The notes beneath the pieces were generated by a model. It did no database searches. It saw nothing but the letters and a program-made list of their open reading frames with translations, and had not been told where the DNA came from. A program made the translations under genes and the position numbers. A stretch of 64,000 nt of DNA. It comes from Burkholderiales bacterium. Its GTDB lineage: Bacteria > Pseudomonadota > Gammaproteobacteria > Burkholderiales > Burkholderiaceae_C. This document shows, one piece after another, positions 57,074 to 64,000 of the stretch; the first letter of the stretch is position 1, and each line of letters opens with the position of its first letter. The DNA lies in contig RXJQ01000012.1 in NCBI GenBank assembly GCA_003963115.1, forward strand, positions 1-64,000. Direction: 5' to 3'.

Positions 57074-57098
57074 CCAGGCCCGGAATCAGGGGGCCTGG
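57074..57098. repeat. hairpin between lipase 2 and PETase-like gene
   Basis: CCAGGCCC and GGGCCTGG form a perfect 8-bp inverted repeat around a 9-base loop. No T-run follows, so it is not a classical terminator; it may be a pause site or partial terminator. Confidence 0.45.
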
Positions 57099-57156
57099 CT
57101 CGATGATCGGTGGAAACACCCGTTCTGACTTGAGGACGTCTCCCTAGAGTCAGCGC

Positions 57157-58038
57157 ATGAGACTTCTTCCCCGATTCCTCACGGGCTTGAGCCTGAGCCT
57201 GGCCGCGCTGTTGCTGCCCCACGGTGCCGCACTGGCGGCGGGCTATGAGCGTGGCCCGGCCCCCACCGCCGCATCGCTGGAGGCCGCCGGCCCCTTCACC
57301 GTGGACAGCTTCCAGATCGGCCGCGCCGTTGCCAAGGCATATGGTTACGGCGGCGCCACCGTGTACTTTCCCAAGGCCAGCGGCCAGACCTTCGGCATCG
57401 TCTCGCTGACACCGGGCTTCCTGGGCTTCCAGGCGGTCTATGCGCCCTTGGCCGAGCGCGTCGCCTCGCATGGCTTCGTGGTGATCAACCTCGACACCAA
57501 CACCGTCTTCGACCAGCCCGATCTGCGTGCCCGCGAAATGGCCGGCGCCATCAAGCAGGTCATCGACTTGGTCAAGACCAGCAAGACACCGTTTGCCGCA
57601 AGCGTCGACACCACGCGCCGCGCCGTCATGGGTCACTCGATGGGCGGCGGTGGCACGCTGGCCGCAGCCGTGGCGGACGGCACCTTCAAGGCCGCCGTGC
57701 CCATCGCCCCCTGGCACACCACGCGCAGCTTCACCGCAGACACCGTGCCGACACTGATCGTGGCGTGCGAGAAAGACCTGATCGCGCCCAACAATCTGGG
57801 CTCCGATGTGTACTACGCCAGCCTGAGCCCCACGCTGCCACGCGGCGAGATCGAGGTCAAAGGCGCGGACCACCTGTGCCCCCTGTCACTGGCCAAAGCC
57901 GCCTACCGCGACACGGTCGCCAAGTCGGCCATTGCCTGGCTCAAGCGCTTCCTCGACGAGGACATGCGCTATGACGCCCTGGTCAAGGGCGGCATCAACG
58001 ACGGCGACTACAGCCGCTTCGACGTCAAGGGCTTTTGA
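57157..58038 (+). CDS. secreted PETase-like polyester hydrolase / cutinase
   Basis: This secreted alpha/beta hydrolase has 293 residues, near the 290 of Ideonella PETase. The mature part starts YERGPAPTAASLEAAGPFTV, aligned with the PETase/cutinase start. The box GHSMGGGG holds Ser161; Asp207 is in CEKDLIAP and His239 in ADHLCP. Cys204 and Cys241 fit the extra active-site disulfide of PETase-type II enzymes, while the second, C-terminal disulfide is missing. Trp186 (PWHTT) is kept, but His160 replaces PETase Trp159, as in actinobacterial cutinases, and Leu240 sits at the Ser238 position. It probably hydrolyses polyesters; PET activity is untested. Confidence 0.88.
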   Translation: MRLLPRFLTGLSLSLAALLLPHGAALAAGYERGPAPTAASLEAAGPFTVDSFQIGRAVAKAYGYGGATVYFPKASGQTFGIVSLTPGFLGFQAVYAPLAERVASHGFVVINLDTNTVFDQPDLRAREMAGAIKQVIDLVKTSKTPFAASVDTTRRAVMGHSMGGGGTLAAAVADGTFKAAVPIAPWHTTRSFTADTVPTLIVACEKDLIAPNNLGSDVYYASLSPTLPRGEIEVKGADHLCPLSLAKAAYRDTVAKSAIAWLKRFLDEDMRYDALVKGGINDGDYSRFDVKGF

Positions 58039-58897
58039 ACTGGTTCAACCAGGCCCGAGGAGACAAGCCCACGCGCTGCGTGAACACACGCGACAAGGCC
58101 GATGGATTGGCATAGCCCAGCTCATCGGCGACCTGCTTGAGCGAGCGGCCCTGGCGCAGCAGCGATTGCGCCAGGCTGAGCCGCCATTGGATGAGGTAGT
58201 CAGCGGGGGTGTCGCCCACCTCCTGCTTGAACAGGGCGGCGAAGGCACTGCGTGACATGCCCGCGCGCTCGGCCATGGCCTGCAGGCTCCAGTTCAAGCC
58301 CGGCTGCTCCTGCATGGCCACCAAGGCCTTGGCCAGACGCGGTTCAGACAGGCCATGCAGCAAACCTTGCGTGATGCCGCCCTCTTGCGGCTGATCGAGC
58401 AACCAGCGCAGCAACTGCAGCAGCAAGACCTCGAACAGCCGATCAGCCAGCAGGCGCTGGCCGCAGCGCACATGCTCCGCTTCAGCGAACAAGAGGGACA
58501 AGGTCTGCGCCACGGTGTCGACACGGCTCAAGGGCAGCGCGATCAAAGGCGGCAAGGCCCTTGCCAGCGGGTGCATGTCGCCGCCATCGAAAGCCAGCGT
58601 TGCACACACGAAATCAGAGCCCTCGCGCGGTGCGTTGTGGAAGTCATGCGCCAAAGGACGCGGGTAAAACAGCAGGCTGGGCTCGGCCACCTCCAGCTTG
58701 CGCGGCGCCCCACCGCGGGCCTTGTGGGTCACCGTCATCGCGCCATCGCGCATCACATGCAGAAAGCCCAGGCCGGGTTGGGCCGCGAAGTGCGTCACCC
58801 CGCACAAGGGGCCGTTGTGGAACATGTGTGCGCGCACGCTGAAGCGCTCCAGCAGCGAGGAGAGCCTGTCCAGGCCGGGCGAAGCAGGTTCGGTCAT
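58025..58897 (-). CDS. AraC-family regulator with cupin domain
   Basis: This has 290 residues from the ATG at 58897. The N-terminal cupin-type domain (LCGVTHFAAQPGLGFLHVMRDGAMTV...FYPRPLAHDFHNAP) may sense a small ligand. The C-terminal double helix-turn-helix (LQAMAERAGMSRSAFAALFKQEVGDTPADYLIQWRL...LKQVADELGYANPSALSRVFTQRVGLSP) is typical of AraC. It diverges from the AhpD-like gene across 158 bases and is the likely regulator of it. The last 14 bases overlap the PETase-like gene end. Confidence 0.92.
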   Translation of the reverse strand: MTEPASPGLDRLSSLLERFSVRAHMFHNGPLCGVTHFAAQPGLGFLHVMRDGAMTVTHKARGGAPRKLEVAEPSLLFYPRPLAHDFHNAPREGSDFVCATLAFDGGDMHPLARALPPLIALPLSRVDTVAQTLSLLFAEAEHVRCGQRLLADRLFEVLLLQLLRWLLDQPQEGGITQGLLHGLSEPRLAKALVAMQEQPGLNWSLQAMAERAGMSRSAFAALFKQEVGDTPADYLIQWRLSLAQSLLRQGRSLKQVADELGYANPSALSRVFTQRVGLSPRAWLNQFKSP

Positions 58898-59055
58898 GGG
58901 CACGCATCCACGAACGCAGCCATGGACGATTGGGTTGATTTGATGGATGAAAAGCAGCCAATGGTATCGCCAATCGCGGAACACTGGCCTCACACGACGA
59001 CACGCCGCCGTGTTCATTCATCCAAATACCCAACAGACTGAAAGGCGTCATCACC

Positions 59056-59604
59056 ATGTCCCGCATCCCTCTCCTCACCATCGAACAAGCCCCCGCCGAC
59101 AGCCAGCCCGTGCTGCGTCAGGTCCACCAGGCCTTTGGCGGCGCCACGCCGAACATGTTCAAGGCCGTGTCCAACTCGCCGGCCGCGCTGGGCAGCATGT
59201 GGGCCGCCTTTGGCGCCTTGGGCCAAGGCCGCATCGGCGCGCAACTGGGCGAGCAGATCGCGGTGGCCGTGGCCGACCGCAATGCCTGCGAATACTGCCT
59301 GGCCGCGCACACCGCGCTGGGCCGCAAGGCAGGCTTGTCGTCTGACGTCCTGCGCGCCGCCCAACAAGGTGAAGCGAGCGACCCGCGCACGGCCGCCGCC
59401 TTGCACTTCGCGCTCAAGCTGGTGAACGACCGCGGCCAGGTCAGCGACGCCGACGTGCAGGCCCTGCGCGCCGTGGGCTTTGACGATGGCCACATCGTCG
59501 AGATCCTGGCGCACGTGGCGCTCAACCTGTTCACCAACTATGTGAACGTGGCCTTCGAGGTGCCGGTGGACTTCCCGGCCGTGCCGCTGTCGCACCGGGC
59601 TTGA
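59056..59604 (+). CDS. AhpD/carboxymuconolactone decarboxylase-family protein
   Basis: This has 182 residues. The CxxC redox motif in NACEYCLAAHTALGRKAGL (near residue 75) marks the alkylhydroperoxidase AhpD-like branch rather than true gamma-carboxymuconolactone decarboxylase. The start is SRIPLLTIEQAPADSQPVLRQVHQAFGGATPNMFK. AraC-linked members often detoxify peroxides or quinones. It ends 7 bases before the displaced glnS remnant. Confidence 0.88.
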   Translation: MSRIPLLTIEQAPADSQPVLRQVHQAFGGATPNMFKAVSNSPAALGSMWAAFGALGQGRIGAQLGEQIAVAVADRNACEYCLAAHTALGRKAGLSSDVLRAAQQGEASDPRTAAALHFALKLVNDRGQVSDADVQALRAVGFDDGHIVEILAHVALNLFTNYVNVAFEVPVDFPAVPLSHRA

Positions 59605-59610
59605 TCGCGC

Positions 59611-59730
59611 TTACTTCGCCCATTTTCCGTCTTTCAGCCCGGTGATCTTGTTGAAAACAGGGTTGCCGGGTTGGTAGTCACAGCAATCGGCTACGAAGTA
59701 GCCAAAGCGCTCGAACCGGAACCTTTGATT
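59611..59730 (-). pseudogene. glnS: displaced 3' end of an ordinary glnS
   Basis: Forty codons read NQRFRFERFGYFVADCCDYQ... to KWAK and a stop, the normal end of GlnRS. They align with residues 564-599 of the fusion (27 of 36 identical). An in-frame TGA sits immediately upstream, so it is not translated. This is the original gene end left behind when the passenger came in. Confidence 0.9.
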
Positions 59731-61999
59731 TCATACGAGTCAAGAAATTCAGAGCCTCTGAAACAATTGACATCGACAACAAGGCATGAATCTCCAGGAA
59801 TGCGATGTAGACGGAAGGGGGTACCAAGCAACGAGTAAATACACCACCTGTTAACACACTTCGCGCTTCAAACACACTCAAAAGAGGCTTTTGTGTCGCC
59901 CAACAAAATCCCCCAAGAAATTACTAAGCGCCTCATTTAACTTTGGCAGCTTTAACTGACCCCATACAAGCCCACATTGGTTTGCTTTCGTGCCAGAAAC
60001 AACGTACAAGGGCCCTCGCTCGTCCAACAAGCCTTTTTCTATCATAAACGCCAACAGCGCCCTGCGCAATTCATCGTCCCCTACGACAACATTATCAATT
60101 AGCTGCTTATGACGAGCCAAGTCGTCCTTTTTATCCTTTCTGAACCATCTAAGAATACGCATCAACTCCACTAAGGCCATTTGAACAGCCTTACCGCCCA
60201 AAGTGCTATTCCCTTCAATCAGCCCAGACACCAAGTATTTCGACCATGGGTAGGATAGATCAGCGTCACCTTGGACAACGAAAGCATCTAAGCCACGACC
60301 ACTGAGCGTGAAGGCATGGTCAAAAATTACAATGCCCCCCTTCACCGAAATCGACACACCGCGCACGCTTGATTCCCGAACAAACATTGCAGAGGATTGC
60401 ACCCGAAGAGAATTGCAGCGAATATCAGAATTAGATATATCACACGGTCGACCTGCAACTCCAATCGACACATCCCCATCGGAAGTCACGCTTATGTTTC
60501 TGATGGGCTGATTCAATATAACTCCACGCCCGCCCGCAACAAGTCCAAATCTACTTATCTCAACGCGATCACCAAGACTTCCCACTAGAACCAAAACACC
60601 TTCGCCCCGTTTAATTCGAATCGCAGCAGCACTTTCCCATCCAAACAACCTGGCAGAGGAGAACGAATCAATCACATGACCAACATGCTCCGCATTAACG
60701 GCGCGATCCTTCAAGAACTTGTAGAGTAATGGTGTAGGAACAATACCCCGACGCCGTAAGTCTGCATCAGCAAAATCGGCGAAAAGCGCCCCCTGCAAAG
60801 CCCACGCATACAGATAATCCCTAAAAGCAGGACCTGCATATGAGTTGCCCCTTGCAAATGGATGCATATCGAAGAACTCTCCAAGAGCATCACTGTAGGC
60901 TTGCCCAACCGTAGGAGGCATCTTCTTTACGGCTTCAGGGACATCAAACGCACCAGAGTCAAAGAACTTCGCGCAGAGTCTAGCAAGTTGCTCTGACGGG
61001 GCGTACATAGCATCCCAGTCAATATTAGGAACCGCGGAGATACCAGGCCTTTCCTTCACCCTACGAACAAACTTTCCCTGTTCACGGACAAGCAGTTCGC
61101 TAAATACGCGGTCCAGAAAATCGATATCCTTCCCCTTTGCAGCCCATGCTGGCCCCTCGAGAGCTTCCACCAATCTAACAGGATTAGTCTCGTCACGAAT
61201 CAGCGCAATAACGGACTGTAAAACAGGAGCATAGCCCATGAACGATCTGAAAGCCGCATCAGACCAACGACTCTCAAAGGAAAGCCCCAGAATCGATGCA
61301 AACGCTCGCTCAATCCCTGCAAAAATTTGCCCACGGACCGAAGGGGTTGCCACACCTTCTTTGGATTTCTCAACGAACTCCCTAGATTTAGAGGCATCAA
61401 AAAATGATATCTCGTAGTATGGCACCTTTGCACGCAAGGAGTTGGATGAGGCCAAGTAACTTGCCAAGAAATCTGCGGACTCTGTCCGCGCAAGCAAGAC
61501 AACACAAGGACGAGTTACGTTCTTGACGCGATCAACGACCTCATCCAAGAAACCCTCGATCCGCTCCAACCCCTCACGAATCTCCGCCTCATCAAATGCA
61601 TCAATAACAATTGTTGCATCGCCAGAGCCAACGCTCCTCACTACGGCACTAAATGCCTCATCGCCGAAAGCATTCGTGAACGCCCCAGAAAATGTATAGT
61701 CCCCGATTCGCTGATTTGCAAGATTCCAATATATTGCACGTCGCGCTTGAGAAATATACCTACCGAGGGCCGTTTTACCGACAGCACCTGGAGCACTCAC
61801 GATTACAATCGGACTTACTTCAGAACCTGAGTCTTTGACCCTCAGTTTCGGCTCCACATAAAAATCTGACTCCGCAACTACCTCAATTGCGGGATTTCTA
61901 TTATCCCGAAGAGGGGGCAATTTACTTACTGGCAGCTTACCGATGAGTTTGGACAAATCAAGCTCATCAGTTGCTAAAGAGCTCGGTTTAACCGTACTC
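59731..61999 (-). mobile_element. passenger segment inserted at the 3' end of glnS
   Basis: About 2.27 kb lies between the displaced glnS terminus and the functional one, and is visibly AT-richer than either side. It codes only for the NTPase half of the fusion protein. It carries no integrase or transposase, and I see no terminal inverted repeats. The near-direct repeat is the 100-bp glnS end itself (about 62000-62106 versus 59627-59730, roughly three quarters identical). Entry by recombination in the glnS ends, or loss of an integrase, would both fit. Confidence 0.75.
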
Positions 62000-63795
62000 C
62001 ACCCATCCTTCAGACCAGTGATCATATTAAACACGGGCTTGCCGGGTGCGTGGTCCTTACAGTCTGCCACGAAGTAGCCAAAACGCTCGAACTGGAATTT
62101 CTGATCAGGCAGCGCCGCCGCCAGCGAGGGCTCGATGTAAGCTGTGACCACCTTCTTGCTCTCGGGGTTCAAGCTGGCGAGGAAGTCCTTGCCACCGGCA
62201 TCGGGCTGCGGGTCGGTGAAGAGGCGATCGTAAAGGCGCACTTCGGCGGCCACGCCGTCAGCCACGCCCACCCAGGTGATCGCCGCCTTGACCTTGACGC
62301 TGTCGGCGCCCGGCGTGCCGCTCTTGGTGTCGGGCACCACGGTGGCCAGGACCTCGGTCACGCGGCCATCGGCATCCTTGACGCAGCCCGTGCACTCGAT
62401 CACATAGCCGCCCTTGAGGCGCACCTTGTTGCCGGGGAAGAGGCGCTTGTAGCCCTTGGGCGGCACCTCTTCGAAGTCCTCGCGCTCGATCCACACCTCC
62501 TTGCCCAACTCGAAGTGGCGCACGGGTGATGCTTGTCCCTCGGGCGGATGAGGCAAAGCCGGCAGCGAACAAGGCTCCAGATGACCGGCGCCCATGACCT
62601 CCTCCCAGTTGGTGAGGGTGAGCTTGACCGGATCGAGCACCACCATGCCGCGATGCGCCTTGTTCTCCAGGTCGTCGCGTAGGGCGATGTCCAGTGTGCT
62701 GTAGTCGATCCAGCTGTCGGCCTTGCTCACACCGATGCGCTCGGCAAACAGCTGGATGGCCTCAGGCGTGTAGCCGCGTCGGCGCAAGCCCACGATGGTC
62801 GGCATGCGCGGGTCATCCCAGCCCTCGACCACCTTGGTGTCCACCAGCTGCTTGAGCTTGCGTTTGGACGTGATCACATACGTGAGGTTCAGGCGCGCGA
62901 ACTCGTACTGCCGCGGGTTCGGTTGCTTGAGCAGGCCGCCTTCGGCCAGGCGCGCCAGCAGCCAGTCGTAAAAGGGGCGCTGGTCTTCGAATTCGAGCGT
63001 GCAGATCGAATGGGTGATTTGCTCCAGCGCGTCTTCGATGGGGTGCGCGAAGGTGTACATCGGGTAGATGCACCACTTGTCACCCGTGTTGTGGTGGGTC
63101 GCGCGCTTGATGCGGTAGATGGCCGGGTCCCGCATGTTGATGTTGGGGCTGGCCATGTCGATCTTGGCGCGCAGCACCATGGCGCCATCGGCATGCTGGC
63201 CGTCGCGCATCTCGCGAAAGCGCGCGAGGTTCTCCTGCGGCGTACGGCTGCGGAAGGGGCTGTCCACACCAGGCTTGGAGAAGTCGCCACGGTTGGCGCG
63301 CATCTCTTCGGGCGTCTGCTCGTCCACGTAGGCCAGGCCGGCTTCGATCAGGTACTCGGCGGCGCGGTACATGAAATCGAAGTAGTTGCTGGCGTAGTAG
63401 AGGTGGCTCTCGGCCTTACCGTTGAAGGACGAGTCCCAGCCGAAGCCCAGCCACTTGACGGCGTCCAGAATGGAATCGACGTACTCCTGCTCTTCCTTCT
63501 CGGGGTTGGTGTCGTCAAAGCGCATGTGGCAGACGCCACCGTAGTCGCGCGCCAGGCCGAAGTTCAAGCAGATGCTCTTGGCGTGGCCCACGTGCAGGTA
63601 GCCATTGGGCTCCGGCGGAAAGCGGGTGCGGATCTTGGCAGGGTCAGGTTGGCCCTGCTCGTGGTGAGCGGCATCGCCGGGCGAGCCGGCCCAACGGCGG
63701 CTGGCATACGTGCCTTGTTCCAGGTCGCGGTCGATGATGCCGCGCAGGAAATTGCTGGGTTTGGATGGGGTGTTGTCGTCTGTAGGCGCGTTCAT
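59878..63795 (-). CDS. glnS: glutaminyl-tRNA synthetase fused to a STAND-like NTPase module
   Basis: This has 1305 residues. Residues 1-599 form a complete GlnRS: class I HIGH-equivalent PEPNGYLHVGHAKS (61-74), KMSKS-like VITSKRKL and both anticodon barrels through ITGLKDGW. It charges tRNA-Gln. Instead of stopping, the frame continues 706 residues. Walker A is APGAVGKT (668-675), Walker B ATIVIDAFDEAE (Asp732, Asp735, Glu736), and LLARTES is sensor-like. Helices follow to about 1050, a beta-rich region 1058-1180 and a wHTH-like end 1230-1290. The first Met after 591 is 853, so the NTPase is almost certainly made as a fusion. The passenger's role is unknown. Confidence 0.92.
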   Translation of the reverse strand: MNAPTDDNTPSKPSNFLRGIIDRDLEQGTYASRRWAGSPGDAAHHEQGQPDPAKIRTRFPPEPNGYLHVGHAKSICLNFGLARDYGGVCHMRFDDTNPEKEEQEYVDSILDAVKWLGFGWDSSFNGKAESHLYYASNYFDFMYRAAEYLIEAGLAYVDEQTPEEMRANRGDFSKPGVDSPFRSRTPQENLARFREMRDGQHADGAMVLRAKIDMASPNINMRDPAIYRIKRATHHNTGDKWCIYPMYTFAHPIEDALEQITHSICTLEFEDQRPFYDWLLARLAEGGLLKQPNPRQYEFARLNLTYVITSKRKLKQLVDTKVVEGWDDPRMPTIVGLRRRGYTPEAIQLFAERIGVSKADSWIDYSTLDIALRDDLENKAHRGMVVLDPVKLTLTNWEEVMGAGHLEPCSLPALPHPPEGQASPVRHFELGKEVWIEREDFEEVPPKGYKRLFPGNKVRLKGGYVIECTGCVKDADGRVTEVLATVVPDTKSGTPGADSVKVKAAITWVGVADGVAAEVRLYDRLFTDPQPDAGGKDFLASLNPESKKVVTAYIEPSLAAALPDQKFQFERFGYFVADCKDHAPGKPVFNMITGLKDGWSTVKPSSLATDELDLSKLIGKLPVSKLPPLRDNRNPAIEVVAESDFYVEPKLRVKDSGSEVSPIVIVSAPGAVGKTALGRYISQARRAIYWNLANQRIGDYTFSGAFTNAFGDEAFSAVVRSVGSGDATIVIDAFDEAEIREGLERIEGFLDEVVDRVKNVTRPCVVLLARTESADFLASYLASSNSLRAKVPYYEISFFDASKSREFVEKSKEGVATPSVRGQIFAGIERAFASILGLSFESRWSDAAFRSFMGYAPVLQSVIALIRDETNPVRLVEALEGPAWAAKGKDIDFLDRVFSELLVREQGKFVRRVKERPGISAVPNIDWDAMYAPSEQLARLCAKFFDSGAFDVPEAVKKMPPTVGQAYSDALGEFFDMHPFARGNSYAGPAFRDYLYAWALQGALFADFADADLRRRGIVPTPLLYKFLKDRAVNAEHVGHVIDSFSSARLFGWESAAAIRIKRGEGVLVLVGSLGDRVEISRFGLVAGGRGVILNQPIRNISVTSDGDVSIGVAGRPCDISNSDIRCNSLRVQSSAMFVRESSVRGVSISVKGGIVIFDHAFTLSGRGLDAFVVQGDADLSYPWSKYLVSGLIEGNSTLGGKAVQMALVELMRILRWFRKDKKDDLARHKQLIDNVVVGDDELRRALLAFMIEKGLLDERGPLYVVSGTKANQCGLVWGQLKLPKLNEALSNFLGDFVGRHKSLF

Positions 63796-63932
63796 CCCAC
63801 GATTCTATCGACCCCCTCGCGATGCGGAATGAACTGGGGTTCTCACGGGTGACTTTGTTATGTAAGAGAACTATCTTGGCTAAGCTTCAATAACGATGAC
63901 CATTCCATCCATTTCGTTACAAGGAGAGAGCC

Positions 63933-64000
63933 ATGAGCAAGCACGTTTTCCATCGACTCGCGCTGGCCGCCGCCCTGGCCTGCGTCGCCTTCAGCAGCAG
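63933..64000 (+). CDS. exported protein, N-terminus only
   Basis: The first 22 codons (MSKHVFHRLALAAALACVAFSSS) are a signal peptide preceded by AAGGAGAGAG. The gene runs off the window. Signal peptides like this are common in periplasmic binding proteins, but the function cannot be read. Confidence 0.6.
   Translation, partial: MSKHVFHRLALAAALACVAFSS

Noticed and set aside
59731-59877. Possible integrase or second cargo gene between remnant and fusion stop
   Set aside because: Only about 145 bases, with no open frame or terminal repeat found.
59678-59881. 67-codon open frame over the glnS remnant
   Set aside because: It reads the remnant in a different frame from the GlnRS-like codons and has no similarity or ribosome binding site.
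62050-62529. Plus-strand frame opposite glnS
   Set aside because: Antisense to conserved GlnRS barrel sequence.

Overview
The window reads as a chromosomal segment of a high-GC betaproteobacterium, most likely a Burkholderiales/Comamonadaceae-type organism. Supporting this are the strong GC bias at third codon positions, a minCDE operon, a HiPIP, PPK2, a PEP-CTERM protein, a livHMGF operon with ATGA overlaps, and polyester-hydrolase-like and lipase genes typical of Aquabacterium/Ideonella/Rhizobacter relatives. The genus is an inference; there is no rRNA in the window. I saw no tRNA, CRISPR array, insertion sequence or prophage.

Layout. 0-6 kb (mostly minus strand): a branched-chain amino acid ABC transporter (livH-M-G-F) follows an aldehyde dehydrogenase and a small ribbon-helix-helix-like protein, with an intrinsic terminator directly in front of livH. 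6-13.6 kb: an S4 RNA-binding protein, an acyl-CoA synthetase, a large GAF/PAS/GGDEF diguanylate cyclase, a malonyl-CoA synthetase (matB) and a class II aldolase. 13.6-22 kb: an acyltransferase, ppk2, a CLC chloride channel with CBS domains facing a MarR regulator, an ABC exporter, a MerR regulator and a HiPIP. 22-32.4 kb: a MASE-type GGDEF-EAL protein, the stump of an intradiol dioxygenase gene, a Tim44-domain protein, ygiQ, a chemoreceptor, and a TetR/thiolase pair with matching palindromic operators. 32.4-45 kb: minCDE, an orphan ParA, a FeeM-type N-acyl amino acid synthase next to a hybrid histidine kinase, DUF1993, DUF808, HDOD, a cytochrome P450, dusC and MipA. 45-53 kb: rbgA, a run of hairpins, a PEP-CTERM protein with a strong terminator, a UvrD-like helicase, a DUF1571 protein and a NYN-LOTUS protein with a Lys/Ala-rich tail.

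53-59.6 kb is an accessory block. It holds an arsenic operon (arsR, an arsI-like C-As lyase, arsC, aquaporin) with a near-consensus promoter whose -10 box is buried in a perfect 16-bp palindrome. Next come two tandem family I lipases and a secreted PETase-like polyester hydrolase, then an AraC regulator diverging from an AhpD-like protein.

The most unusual object lies at 59.6-63.8 kb. glnS carries no stop codon at its normal end. Instead it runs in frame into an AT-richer segment of about 2.1 kb that encodes a P-loop (STAND-like) NTPase, a helical region, a beta-rich region and a winged-helix-like end. The result is a 1305-residue GlnRS-NTPase fusion. Immediately downstream sits a displaced 120-bp copy of an ordinary glnS 3' end. 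This is the signature of a passenger inserted at the 3' end of glnS that brought its own replacement glnS terminus. It is the best candidate here for an undescribed system, plausibly a defence or tRNA-charging-surveillance module.
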